In this document: piece after piece, positions 22,729-32,014 of the stretch | Layout of the letters: each line of letters opens with the position of its first letter | Position numbering within the stretch: the first letter of the stretch is position 1 | Source of the DNA: DYQY01 sp964643725 | GTDB lineage: Bacteria > Margulisbacteria > Riflemargulisbacteria > GWF2-35-9 > DYQY01 | Length of the DNA: 37,363 nucleotides | Reading direction: 5' to 3' | NCBI GenBank assembly: GCA_964643725.1 | Contig: CAZXTL010000020.1 | Span: forward strand, 1 to 37,363 | Translations under genes and position numbers: made by a program | The notes under the pieces: model-generated | Told to the model about the DNA's origin: nothing | What the model saw: only the letters and a program-made list of their open reading frames with translations | Database searches by the model: none

Positions 22729-23309
22729 ACCAGCTCTCCCATGTCTTTAAAGTTAGTTGCCTCCAACATTCCCTTTTCTAACAAATAATTACCAAAGCTT
22801 TGCATGTCTGATTTTAAAAGAAATGCAGAAAGAAAAACTGTGTTCTGGTCAATATAGATACTATTTATCTGCAATGGCTGTTGTATAAATATACTTATCT
22901 TTTCAAGAACAGCTGTGTTAATCTTCTTTACTTCTCTAGCTATAGCAAGTTTCTTCTGCAACTGATACTGATTATTAACTATCAACTGTCTATTTACTAA
23001 ATCACGAGCCACACGACGGTCATTAACCATTAAAATAATAAAATTTAATGTCACTAAAAATCCTAGCACCCCTAAAACATAAAATACTTTAATATTCCTT
23101 GAATCAATCCTTCTCTGGCTTAATATCCGAATGCTCTCCTTTGGGTCTGTGTTATATTGCACAATCGCTTGTACTCCCTGCTTCTTATAAGAAAAGCAAA
23201 AGTGCTCTGGCGAAAACGAAAGTGTTTCTGCTAATTTTAACCGAATACTCTCCTCGAGATTAATATCACCCCGATATGGAATAATAATTTCCTTCATAAC
23301 ATCAGACAT
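22704..23309 (-). CDS. PilN-like inner-membrane assembly protein
   Basis: 201 residues with a cytoplasmic N-terminus (about 1-72), one membrane helix (VFYVLGVLGFLVTLNFIILM, about 75-94), a coiled coil (about 96-135) and a small periplasmic ferredoxin-like domain, the layout of PilN and GspL-C. The N-terminal part is longer than in most PilN proteins and could replace a PilM contact; no pilM gene is adjacent. The ATG overlaps the comM stop by eight bases, and a second in-frame ATG lies four codons later. Call rests on topology and the neighbouring secretin and ComM genes rather than on a motif. Confidence 0.65.
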   Translation of the reverse strand: MSDVMKEIIIPYRGDINLEESIRLKLAETLSFSPEHFCFSYKKQGVQAIVQYNTDPKESIRILSQRRIDSRNIKVFYVLGVLGFLVTLNFIILMVNDRRVARDLVNRQLIVNNQYQLQKKLAIAREVKKINTAVLEKISIFIQQPLQINSIYIDQNTVFLSAFLLKSDMQSFGNYLLEKGMLEATNFKDMGELVWVSIKSS

Positions 23310-24819
23310 TCTCGAGATTTCTCCTAAAATGGAATGACTCCAAAATATGCTCTAATTTAATGTCATCACTAGGTTCGAGATCTGCAATTGTTCGAGCTAC
23401 TTTAAGTATGCGATTAAGTGCTCTACCGCTTAATGAATAACGTTTTATTGCTCTCTTAATAAAATCAGTTGAGTTTAAGGCAAGCTTGCAAAACAAAGGA
23501 AGATCTCCATCTGTCATCTCTGCATTTAAGGTAATTCCTTTTCCCTCGAACCTTTTTTGCTGAATACTCCTCGCTCGCTCAACTCTTTGATTAATATTGA
23601 TTGAAGCTTCTGCTCTTTGTTCACTTAAAAGGTCATCTTCTGGAACAGGACTCATTTCTACTACAAGGTCAAACCGATCCATTAAAGGGCCTGACATTTT
23701 CCGAAAATATTGCTGTTTCTGATGAGCCCTACAGGTACAGGGAATAGTTGGGTGAGTAGCAAATCCACACGGACATGGATTAGCGCTAGCAACTAAAATA
23801 AATGAGGCTGGATATTTGTAACTATTTAATGCTCTTGCAACAGTAACCTCTCCGTCTTCCATGGGTTGCCTCAGTGCCTCAAGTGACTTCCTGTCGAATT
23901 CTAAGATTTCATCTAAAAAAAGCACCCCTTTATGCGCCAAGCTAACTTCTCCTGGCTTTGAATTAGCTGTTCCTCCAATTAATCCAGCATAACTAATCGT
24001 ATGATGAGGTGAGCGGAATGGCCTTGTCTTGAAAATGGAGCCTCTTTTTGTTTTACCAGAAACGCTATGTATTTTAACAACATCTAACGCCTCATCTTCA
24101 GACAGTTCTGGCAATATAGATGGAAGCCTCTTCGCTATCATGCTTTTGCCACATCCTGGAGGTCCAATTAAGAAAAAATTATGACCACCCGACGCAGCTA
24201 TCTCGGCTGCCCGTTTAGCAAAAGACTGCCCTTTAACCTCTGAGAAATCTAGCGAATTATGCTTAACCTCTTTCTTCCTAATACTCCTCTGAAAACAATC
24301 TATTGTTCCTGAAGAAAGAATCTCAATAACTTCTGAAAGGTTAGTTATAGCTACCACGCTAACACCTTCTACCAAAGAAGCTTCTTCTGCATTATCCTTA
24401 GGCACAAAAACATATTTAATCCCTTTCTCTTTCGCAAGAATGCTCACTAATAAAACTCCAGGCAATGGCTTAACGCTTCCATCTAGACCAAGCTCACCTA
24501 TCATCAAAAAAGTTTCATGGATATTTATGATCAATTGTCCTGTGCTAACTAAAATGCCAACCGCTATCGGAAGATCGTAGAAAGCGCCTACCTTCTTTAC
24601 CTCCGCTGGCGCAAGATTAATAGTCAACGACTTATTAACCGGCACTACATGACCAGAGTTCTTAATGGCAGATATTACCCTTTCTTTGCTTTCTTTGATA
24701 ACTGCATCTGGAAGACCAACGATGGTTAAGCAAGGCATCCCATGCCTACTATCTACTTCACAATCAACCAATACTGGCTCAATTCCACAAGCGGCCACAC
24801 TATAAACTCTGCTTAACAT
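23302..24819 (-). CDS. comM: ComM/YifB-type Mg-chelatase-like AAA+ ATPase
   Basis: ComM is a ring helicase that promotes branch migration of incoming single-stranded DNA during natural transformation. The 505-residue protein has the N-terminal ChlI-like domain (VDSRHGMPCLTIVGLPD, KSLTINLAPAEVKK), Walker A GPPGCGKS (219-226), Walker B VLFLDEILEF, the HHTISYAGLIGG segment, the NPCPCG and PCTC cysteines of the family's zinc-like insert, and the C-terminal helical domain (YSLSGRALNRILKVARTIADL). All are intact. It has a near-consensus promoter, a short leader and a strong AAGGAG ribosome-binding site. It is followed by PilN-like, PilO-position and secretin genes, consistent with a competence operon. 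Confidence 0.93.
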   Translation of the reverse strand: MLSRVYSVAACGIEPVLVDCEVDSRHGMPCLTIVGLPDAVIKESKERVISAIKNSGHVVPVNKSLTINLAPAEVKKVGAFYDLPIAVGILVSTGQLIINIHETFLMIGELGLDGSVKPLPGVLLVSILAKEKGIKYVFVPKDNAEEASLVEGVSVVAITNLSEVIEILSSGTIDCFQRSIRKKEVKHNSLDFSEVKGQSFAKRAAEIAASGGHNFFLIGPPGCGKSMIAKRLPSILPELSEDEALDVVKIHSVSGKTKRGSIFKTRPFRSPHHTISYAGLIGGTANSKPGEVSLAHKGVLFLDEILEFDRKSLEALRQPMEDGEVTVARALNSYKYPASFILVASANPCPCGFATHPTIPCTCRAHQKQQYFRKMSGPLMDRFDLVVEMSPVPEDDLLSEQRAEASININQRVERARSIQQKRFEGKGITLNAEMTDGDLPLFCKLALNSTDFIKRAIKRYSLSGRALNRILKVARTIADLEPSDDIKLEHILESFHFRRNLENV

Positions 24820-24848
24820 TCTGCTCTCCTTACGTATTAATACTACTA

Positions 24849-24876
24849 ATTATATTCATTTACGTAATCTTGTCAA
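24849..24876 (-). promoter_or_regulatory. Consensus sigma70-type promoter of comM, with a leader
   Basis: Minus strand: TTGACA (24876-24871), 16 bases, TATAAT (24854-24849). The transcript would have a leader of about 22 bases ending in AAGGAGAGCAGA before the ATG. Both hexamers are perfect, so expression may be constitutive unless a repressor acts. Confidence 0.85.
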
Positions 24877-24929
24877 GAAAGAATATTTGCTACGTCAAAG
24901 TTTTGAATTAACTGGACGCGCGAACTTAG

Positions 24930-27900
24930 TTAAACGGCAGGCTTGGCTTTTGTTTTAGCTGGTTTTTCTGCTATTGGCTTAACAGGAATATGCTCTCTGA
25001 TAAGTCTGGTTTCCGAATAATGCTCATATAAAGGTTGATGTTTTTTCCCAAACCAATATGGCAAATAGTTGATGATGATTACTAAGCCGGCTAATCCAAA
25101 ACCTAAAGGTTTAATTGGAGTTAATGAACCAATAAATAAACCAATAAAAATCAGAGTCACCACAAAAAATACTCGCTTAAATATCAACATTTCTTTAGCA
25201 ATACTATCGCCTACTAAAACTTTAAGAGTAGTCAACAGAGTTCCTACAGTATACCCTCTCTGAAAGAGTGGCCATTGTGCCACTAAAAATAAAAGAAATA
25301 GACCATACCAATAGACTACCTTTAATGGCTCAACACCAAAACCTACCACTAGTATTGATAATCCAAAAATTCCAAATAAAATATATAGCACTTTAACAAA
25401 AACAAAGAAACTCACTACGTTAATAATCAAAGCCAACATTCTTCGTTCAAAAGTAACAACTGAACCACTCTTCTGCCCAAGATTAAAACGTTTTGGCAGC
25501 TGAGCAATCTCTTCTTTCCATATTTCCAAAATATTGAATAAACATGGAACTACTATCAAGGTAAGCATGGTCGCAATTGCTAAACCAAAAATAACAGCAT
25601 TAGACATACTTGCCCACCACTCTGACATATCTGACTTAGTAACAATCATAAATTTATGAAAGTCTATGCTGATACCTGTAGACATTGGCAATAACCCTAA
25701 AATAGCTGTAGCTGCGGTAAGTAAAACTGGTCGGACTCGAACCTTACCTGCATGCACCAAAGCTTCCACCCTAGACATTCCTGTGTCTAATGAACGAACC
25801 GTAAAATCTAAAAGCAAAATGCCGTTCTTAACTACAATCCCTGCCAAACTAATAACCCCTACCCCGGTCATAATGATACAAAAAGGGGTCCAAGTAAGCA
25901 TTAATCCCCAAAAAATACCGACTAGAGATAACACTATCGTTCCTAAAATAATAAATGGCACCATAAAAGAATGAAATTGGGCAACTAAAATCAAAAAGAT
26001 TAAAAAGACTGTTATCAAGAAAGCATTAGATAAAAACCCAGAAGCCTTGTTTTGTTCTTCCTGTTCACCTGTAAAACTTATTGTATAGCTATCGTCTTTT
26101 GGAAGTTGTTTATCTAGTAAAACCTGTACCTGTTTGCGGAGTGCTTGAGCATTTTTACCTTTGGCATTTTCAGCAGATACTTCAATAACTCTCTCAAACT
26201 CACGATGCTGTATATACCCAATCCCTTGTGCAAATTCCATGGTAGAGAATACGCTGAGAGGTATATTATTGCCTTGATAGTTTGTAACATTAATATTCTG
26301 AATATCCTGAATGTCCTGCCTATCTGTTTGAGGAAATCTAACAGTAATATCATACTCCTCACCATCAAGCTTATCTCTATAGGTTGAAACCTTTGAACCA
26401 TAGATAGCAGCACGAACCGTTGAAGCAACTGCTGCGGTACTAAGTCCAAGCATAGACATTTTGCCCCTATCAAGATACAGCACAATTTCTGGCTGACCTT
26501 CGTCGTAATCATCTTTAACATTCACTAACCCTTTAACTGACTTCATTATTTCTTGAATTTGTTTAGATACGTTTCTTAATTTATCGAAATCTTCTCCTGC
26601 TAAACGAATCGACACTGGAGCGCCTCTTGGTGGGCCTTCCTGTGGTTTAGTGACCTCAATTACAGCTCCTGGGATAACAGCAAGATCCTTACGTAAAGAT
26701 TCAATTGTCTTTCGAGGGTCAAAATGTTTAGGCAGAACATCAATGTGTCTGCGGTTAAACTCAATAGCTATCTGAGCTTTATTAGGATTGGTTTCTCCTG
26801 ATGAAAAACCTCCGGACTGACCTCCGATATTTTCAGAATATTCTTTAATATCAGGGTACTTAGCAAAATATTTTGAGATCTGTCCTGAAATCTCATCAGT
26901 ATCAGCCAAAACTGATGAACCTGGCAAAGTAACATTAACATAAGCAGATGTTGGTGTCTGGTCAGGAAAGAAAGTAACTCCTCTTATTCCAGAAAAAACA
27001 CCAAACAATACAAGACTTATAAACATAAATCCCAAGGTTAAGCTTATTGCTCTTGCACTATGATTTAATGCTAACCGTAATAATTTCTCATAATTTACCA
27101 TCAAAGCTTCGCCGAATTGATTTAGCCTAGCGGAAAACCTAGATTGCGCAGTACGCTGAGTAGATAACTTCATTAGCTTTGAGCCTAAAACTGGGTTAAT
27201 AAAAAAAGCTACCAGCAAGGAAGACGTCATGGTTACTATAACGGTAACCGGTAAATACTTCATAAACTCTCCCATCATCCCTTGCCAAGCTAATAGCGGA
27301 ATAAATGCTGCTAACGTAGTAAGAGTAGAAGTAATAACTGGAATCGCTACCTCATTAGTGGCCTCATACGCTGCGGTCTTGAGTGGCTTGCCCTCCTCTA
27401 AATACCGATAAATATTCTCGACAACAACTATTGCATCATCAGCCAAAAGTCCTAACACCAAAATAAGAGAGAACAAAACTATCATATTAAGGGTATAGCC
27501 CATAGCATTAAGCACAATAAAAGACAGCAACATGGAAAAAGGAATTGCTAAGGATACCAAAAATGCGTTTCGGAAACCCAGGAATAAAAACAAGACCAAA
27601 ATGACTAATATAAAACCTGTTACTGCATGGTTTTCCATTTCAGCTACCATGTTGCGAATCTCTATCGATTGGTCATTTAAGAAACTTGCCTCAAGCCCAG
27701 GAATATTTTGTTTCTTTATAAAACCATTAGCTGACTTTTTGACGCCTTCACTAACCTTTAACAAGTTAGCACCACTACGCTTTGTTAGTGATATAGAAAT
27801 ATTAGACTTGCCATTAAATCTTGAGTAACTACTCTGGTCCTTAAAAGTATCTTGGATCTCAGCAACATCCTGAAGATATACGGGACTCCCCTGGAATGAC

Positions 27901-28634
27901 TTGATAATAATTCCCTGCAAATCTTCCACTTTGGCAAACTCTCCAGGTATTCGCACCGAATATCGTGCCTTACCTATATCAATACTTCCTCCTGGTATAT
28001 TAATATTTTCAGCTTGAATAGCTCTCGCAATATCATTATAGGACAACCCCTTTTCCTGCATTTTGGCAGGATTAAGCACAATCTGAATCTCCCTATCTTG
28101 TCCACCAATAACGCTAACCTCTAAAACTCCATCCACTTTCTCTAGTTCGTCCTTTAATTTATCTGCTACCTTCTTAAGTCTTACTAAATCTAAAGGACCA
28201 AAAACATTAATATAAATGAAAGGGAAATTTTCAAAACTAAATTCATTTACCATTGGTTCTTCAATATCTTTAGGCAAATCTGGCTTAGCGGTATCTACTT
28301 TATCCTTAACTTTCTGAAGCGCTTGATCGATATCTACATTTGGAGAAAATTCTATAAAAATGCTAGACAAACTCTCGCGAGATATTGAACGAATCTTTTC
28401 CAACCCTTTGATATTCTTAAGTTTCTTCTCAATGGGATTAGTAACTAAAGTCTCGATATCTTTCGGAGCAACACCTAAATAAAAGGTATTAACAAAGACG
28501 TACGGAACCTTTATGTCTGGAAAAACCTCGATAGGCATAGCTTTATATGACTTAGCACCAAAAATAACAATCAAAGCAATAACTAAAAAAACTGTTAAAT
28601 AATTTTTTAAGGCTGCCTTCAGAATTTTTAACAT
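24930..28634 (-). CDS. RND-family efflux transporter with an RDD-like C-terminal domain
   Basis: Proton-driven inner-membrane pump of the HAE1/acriflavine-resistance branch, partner of the adaptor and TolC-like genes upstream. Residues 1 to about 1038 are a complete RND protein: TM1, periplasmic porter domains, the TM4 acidic pair in GLLADDAIVVVEN, and the TM10 lysine in GIVVKNGILLLDF. The following 196 residues (about 1039-1234) are extra. They hold several membrane helices and the layout of an RDD domain: RRMLALIINVV (the usual second acidic residue is Asn), then RGYTVGTLLTTLKVL, then KKHQPLYEHYSETRLI, and a KPA-rich tail. The ATG has AAGGGAG seven bases upstream. The substrate is unknown. 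Confidence 0.93.
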   Translation of the reverse strand: MLKILKAALKNYLTVFLVIALIVIFGAKSYKAMPIEVFPDIKVPYVFVNTFYLGVAPKDIETLVTNPIEKKLKNIKGLEKIRSISRESLSSIFIEFSPNVDIDQALQKVKDKVDTAKPDLPKDIEEPMVNEFSFENFPFIYINVFGPLDLVRLKKVADKLKDELEKVDGVLEVSVIGGQDREIQIVLNPAKMQEKGLSYNDIARAIQAENINIPGGSIDIGKARYSVRIPGEFAKVEDLQGIIIKSFQGSPVYLQDVAEIQDTFKDQSSYSRFNGKSNISISLTKRSGANLLKVSEGVKKSANGFIKKQNIPGLEASFLNDQSIEIRNMVAEMENHAVTGFILVILVLFLFLGFRNAFLVSLAIPFSMLLSFIVLNAMGYTLNMIVLFSLILVLGLLADDAIVVVENIYRYLEEGKPLKTAAYEATNEVAIPVITSTLTTLAAFIPLLAWQGMMGEFMKYLPVTVIVTMTSSLLVAFFINPVLGSKLMKLSTQRTAQSRFSARLNQFGEALMVNYEKLLRLALNHSARAISLTLGFMFISLVLFGVFSGIRGVTFFPDQTPTSAYVNVTLPGSSVLADTDEISGQISKYFAKYPDIKEYSENIGGQSGGFSSGETNPNKAQIAIEFNRRHIDVLPKHFDPRKTIESLRKDLAVIPGAVIEVTKPQEGPPRGAPVSIRLAGEDFDKLRNVSKQIQEIMKSVKGLVNVKDDYDEGQPEIVLYLDRGKMSMLGLSTAAVASTVRAAIYGSKVSTYRDKLDGEEYDITVRFPQTDRQDIQDIQNINVTNYQGNNIPLSVFSTMEFAQGIGYIQHREFERVIEVSAENAKGKNAQALRKQVQVLLDKQLPKDDSYTISFTGEQEEQNKASGFLSNAFLITVFLIFLILVAQFHSFMVPFIILGTIVLSLVGIFWGLMLTWTPFCIIMTGVGVISLAGIVVKNGILLLDFTVRSLDTGMSRVEALVHAGKVRVRPVLLTAATAILGLLPMSTGISIDFHKFMIVTKSDMSEWWASMSNAVIFGLAIATMLTLIVVPCLFNILEIWKEEIAQLPKRFNLGQKSGSVVTFERRMLALIINVVSFFVFVKVLYILFGIFGLSILVVGFGVEPLKVVYWYGLFLLFLVAQWPLFQRGYTVGTLLTTLKVLVGDSIAKEMLIFKRVFFVVTLIFIGLFIGSLTPIKPLGFGLAGLVIIINYLPYWFGKKHQPLYEHYSETRLIREHIPVKPIAEKPAKTKAKPAV

Positions 28635-28646
28635 TTACAAACTCCC

Positions 28647-29744
28647 TTAATTAACCTGAACTGGGGATTTATCCGTAACGTATTTATACCCATCGGTAAT
28701 TAGTTTATCCGCCGAAGATAATCCTGAAATAACTCTGACCTGATCATCTTGAATTTCGGCAATGGTAATGTCACAACGAATTGCCTGCCCATTCTTCTCC
28801 ACAAAAACGTAATACCCCCCATTGTCTGTTTGCTGTAGCAAATAAAAAGGAATAACTATAGCGTTCGGATAAACGTTAAGCAACACTGTAACATCTGCAA
28901 TCATGCCTCCCTTTATCAACCCATCCTTATTGTTGAAGCTAAGTTTAACAGGAAACGTCTTAACATCTTGTTTTGCCTGAGTGCCGACATTAGCAACAAC
29001 TCCCTCAAACCTTTGGTTGGGATAAGAAGAAAAAGACAAATAAGCAACATTGTTTGGCTGAATTCTAACAACATCCTTATCGCTAACGCCAATCTCAACC
29101 TCAATCCTGCTAGGATCTATTATCCTTACAAAATCTTTCCCAGCAGAAGTATATTCATGCAAAGAAACAAATTTCTCTGCCACGATACCTTTTATTGGAC
29201 TAATTATCTTGGAATTACGCAAATTAATATTAGCCATCTCAAGAGTTGCTTCAGCAATTCGGAACTGCGCCTCAGCAGTATCAAGTTGTTGTTGAGATAT
29301 AAGTCCCTTTTCTGCCAGCTGTTTCTGACGAGTATAACTATTATTGGCCAAATCAAAATTGGCCTGTGCTTGATGAAGGCTGGCCTGAGCTATCTCTGGA
29401 TCTATCTTGCCTAATATCTCTCCTGCTTCAACATGATTGCCAATTTCGGCATTCAAAAAAGTTATTTCTCCACCTATTTTAGAACTAAGAACATAGTCCC
29501 GCTTAGCCTTTGTTGTGCTAACTGTCTTAACTTTGGAAACAAACGTAACCGGTTTAAGAACAATCACCTTCACTGGCGTAACTATTTCTTTCGTAACCAT
29601 CTTTTGTAAAGATTTGCGAACTGTATCGACTGTCTTATTTGCCTCAACTGGCTGAGTACGATTGCAACGTGCAACCAAAATAACTAGAATTATAACAACC
29701 CCAACCCAGAGAATCTTCTTCCATAAGTTCTGTTCTTTTTTCAT
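28647..29744 (-). CDS. HlyD-type periplasmic adaptor (membrane fusion protein)
   Basis: Bridges the RND pump and the outer-membrane channel. From ATG 29744 it has 365 residues: an N-terminal membrane anchor (ILWVGVVIILVILVA, about 13-27; the following RC is not a good lipobox), the lipoyl half-motif KIGGEITFLNAEIGNHVEAGEILG, a helical hairpin (HQAQANFDLANNSYTRQKQLAEKG and partner, about 120-185), the second lipoyl half (KIISPIKGIVAEKFVSLHEYTSAG), then beta-barrel and membrane-proximal domains. The GTG three bases earlier is rejected, because AAAGGAG is spaced seven bases from this ATG. It starts just after the TolC-like stop and ends 12 bases before the pump gene. Confidence 0.93.
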   Translation of the reverse strand: MKKEQNLWKKILWVGVVIILVILVARCNRTQPVEANKTVDTVRKSLQKMVTKEIVTPVKVIVLKPVTFVSKVKTVSTTKAKRDYVLSSKIGGEITFLNAEIGNHVEAGEILGKIDPEIAQASLHQAQANFDLANNSYTRQKQLAEKGLISQQQLDTAEAQFRIAEATLEMANINLRNSKIISPIKGIVAEKFVSLHEYTSAGKDFVRIIDPSRIEVEIGVSDKDVVRIQPNNVAYLSFSSYPNQRFEGVVANVGTQAKQDVKTFPVKLSFNNKDGLIKGGMIADVTVLLNVYPNAIVIPFYLLQQTDNGGYYVFVEKNGQAIRCDITIAEIQDDQVRVISGLSSADKLITDGYKYVTDKSPVQVN

Positions 29745-29746
29745 CA

Positions 29747-31063
29747 CTAAACTCCTTTATTTATGAACTCGTTAAGCTTTCCAGTAGCTTTTAACCATTT
29801 AAGTAGCTCTAACACAACATCTATCCTTGCACTAACTAATCGACTGCGGACGTCTGCCAAAGTATTTTGAGCATCAATAAGTTCCAGATGGGTAACCTCT
29901 CCTACTGTATATCTAGCATTAACCAGATTATACGTTTCAATATCCACCTGCTCTTCTTCTTGTAATGATTTAACTTTTTCTTTGTTTGCAGAAATATTTA
30001 ATGAAATATTATATAGCTCTGTATCTATTGCTAATTTAAACTGTTCTAACTGTTGCTCCATCCGTTTATAATTAGCCTTAGCTTCATCTATTTTTGCGCC
30101 TGTTTGCCCAAAATCAAAAAAAGACCAACTCCCATTTATACCATACATCCACTCTCGGTCATTGTCAGAGAAATTGAACCCATTATTCATACCTGAATAG
30201 CCAGAATTAGCAACAATAACTATTGTTGGAAACCAAGCACCAGAATTAATATCAACAGCCGTTTTAAGCAAACTTGCAGTATTGTCTAACTGACGATAAT
30301 CACCTCTGTTCTCAAGAATATCGCTACATTTCAGAACAGCATTATAAGTTACTGTATTATATAGTTTATCAATATCAGCTTCATCAATTACTAGGCTACC
30401 AACATCACTATTAACAAGCATATTCAAATTAGAACGAAGGATATCAATTGTGTTCTGTAAATTAATCATACCAACTTTCATGGCACTTATCCCAGACTTT
30501 GTTCGTAAGACATCAGTTTTGGTAACTAATCCACTAATCTGCATTTGCTGTACCTTGTTAAGAAGCTTGTTTAAGGAATCCAGAGAATCTTGCAATACCT
30601 GCTTTTGCTCCTTTAGCTGAATAAGCGTTAAATAAATCTTGATAACATTAAAGAACACCTCTTCCTTACTTGTCTGAAGCTCTGCATTGGCTCCTTTCAA
30701 CAAATAATCTGAAGCGACTATCGCTGGACCAACGCTACCATTAAATACCAGCTGATTAACTCCTGCTTTGGCCGAGTAATAATCAGCCATTCCAATACCG
30801 GCCAACCTAGTCTGAGGACCATCTAGTCTATTCGCCCCAGCCTCAAGTGTAATCTTTGGAAAGACAGCAGACCATGCCTGAGCAAGCTGAGCTTCTGCTA
30901 CTTTGACTTTCTGCTGAGCCATCTGGATAGAAAGATTGTTCTGAGAAGTAATCTTTAATAGCTGAGTAAAAGACAATATGTTAGATGTAGGCAGATTTTC
31001 AGCCAAGATAACTTGAGAAAACAAAACCATAGCCACAACTGCTATTAATAATTTCTTTAACAT
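29747..31063 (-). CDS. TolC-like outer-membrane efflux channel protein
   Basis: Trimeric channel component of the tripartite pump. From ATG 31063 it has 438 residues with a signal peptide (LKKLLIAVVAMVLFSQVILA), then two OEP-type repeats rich in long helices: KVAEAQLAQAWSAVFPKITLEA in the first, and NIGNSGYSG-like strand region followed by FDFGQTGAKIDEAKANYKRMEQQ in the second. It ends ELLKWLKATGKL, typical of the family. The frame also opens at TTG 31084, but ATG 31063 has an AAAAGGA ribosome-binding site and a better signal peptide. First gene of the channel-adaptor-pump operon. Confidence 0.92.
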   Translation of the reverse strand: MLKKLLIAVVAMVLFSQVILAENLPTSNILSFTQLLKITSQNNLSIQMAQQKVKVAEAQLAQAWSAVFPKITLEAGANRLDGPQTRLAGIGMADYYSAKAGVNQLVFNGSVGPAIVASDYLLKGANAELQTSKEEVFFNVIKIYLTLIQLKEQKQVLQDSLDSLNKLLNKVQQMQISGLVTKTDVLRTKSGISAMKVGMINLQNTIDILRSNLNMLVNSDVGSLVIDEADIDKLYNTVTYNAVLKCSDILENRGDYRQLDNTASLLKTAVDINSGAWFPTIVIVANSGYSGMNNGFNFSDNDREWMYGINGSWSFFDFGQTGAKIDEAKANYKRMEQQLEQFKLAIDTELYNISLNISANKEKVKSLQEEEQVDIETYNLVNARYTVGEVTHLELIDAQNTLADVRSRLVSARIDVVLELLKWLKATGKLNEFINKGV

Positions 31064-31084
31064 AAAAATCCTTTTAGAATTCAA

Positions 31085-31090
31085 ATTATA
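31085..31090 (-). promoter_or_regulatory. -10 box for the efflux operon
   Basis: TATAAT on the minus strand, giving a leader of roughly 15 bases with AAAAGGA before the TolC-like ATG. No convincing -35 at 16-18 bases. An AGTTAT/ATAACT inverted repeat surrounds the region just upstream. Confidence 0.5.
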
Positions 31091-31168
31091 CTAGTTATAA
31101 AACCAAAAAAGTTTGATAACTCCCAATTATTATAATGATTTAAGCCACCAACGGCAAGAACAAGGAAC

Positions 31169-31987
31169 TTACCACAAAAAGGCAATAGCAGTATTAAACA
31201 TAAAGCCATTTAAGCCTATATTGTTCCAATCTGTATAAGCGGGCGTTGCCTCTGCTACGAAACTAGCACCAAAGTTCCACCTTAAGCTCATTACAAAGTT
31301 CATATCATCAAAAACCCATACTTTTGGCATATTTGACCAAGCCTCTACTAAAAAGTGATAGCCGATTGCATCCTTATATTTAATCTGATGCTCAGTAAGA
31401 GTTGAATCATAAGCTTTCATCAAACTATTCATATAATAGTTTAATCCCATTCCCACATTAAAATGATATCCACCATTAAGTGAGTTAAATAGCATCCTCC
31501 TAATAGTAAAAGAAAGAAAATTACAGCTAAATCCATTCTTATTTGACACCTCTCCTACATTAGCCAGCCTATTTAAAATACCTGTTCCAACTTCAACACT
31601 ATAGTCCTCTGGTAAATCATAATAATAAAACATACCAAATTCGGAAATCTGATTAATAAATACATCCTTGGTAGTATTATCCACCACATAATGGTAAGAA
31701 CCATGAACCGGTATTTGCTCTCCTAATCCTGATGCATAGGAAAACCTTAATCCTTTCTTGTTGCCGTAATCTCTAACTGCTACAGGACTTCCTATATCAA
31801 AAGTTATAATCTTCTCTTTAATATCCTCATTATTAATCTCTAATACTCCAGTTTCAGTCATAAGAACAATATAATCAGCATTCTCTTCCACTATTTGTCC
31901 TGAATAAAATTCACCTGCCTTGGTAATTAAAGATACAGGGAAGCAAATAGAAAAAACAAGAAGAAAGGCTAAAATAAAATGTTTCAT
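31169..31987 (-). CDS. Secreted, probable outer-membrane beta-barrel protein of unknown function
   Basis: 272 residues with a clear signal peptide (about 1-24, HFILAFLLVFSICFPVSLITKA). After about 50 residues that resemble a small beta domain (YSGQIVEENADYIVLMTETG), the rest is built of alternating aromatic/polar strands (FGMFYYYDLPEDYSVEVGTG, GYHFNVGMGLNYYMN, FVMSLRWNFGASF) and ends in a strand with terminal Trp (FMFNTAIAFLW), which is close to the usual C-terminal aromatic signature for barrel insertion. I do not recognise a family. It lies upstream of the TolC-like gene with a 105-base gap, so it probably has a separate role. A TATAGT box lies nine bases before its ATG. Confidence 0.65.
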   Translation of the reverse strand: MKHFILAFLLVFSICFPVSLITKAGEFYSGQIVEENADYIVLMTETGVLEINNEDIKEKIITFDIGSPVAVRDYGNKKGLRFSYASGLGEQIPVHGSYHYVVDNTTKDVFINQISEFGMFYYYDLPEDYSVEVGTGILNRLANVGEVSNKNGFSCNFLSFTIRRMLFNSLNGGYHFNVGMGLNYYMNSLMKAYDSTLTEHQIKYKDAIGYHFLVEAWSNMPKVWVFDDMNFVMSLRWNFGASFVAEATPAYTDWNNIGLNGFMFNTAIAFLW

Positions 31988-32014
31988 ATAAAGAACACTA
32001 TAACAAAGGTATGC

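Noticed and set aside
24890..24932. Terminator after the RND gene (TTAACT/AGTTAA arms)
   Set aside because: The stem is short, spans the stop codon and has no T run on the correct strand.
26114..26521. 135-codon frame on the minus strand inside the RND gene
   Set aside because: Same strand, different frame within a conserved transporter; no ribosome-binding site or protein-like motif.
28968..29414. 148-codon plus-strand frame opposite the HlyD-type adaptor gene
   Set aside because: Antisense shadow of a clear gene, with no promoter or ribosome-binding site.
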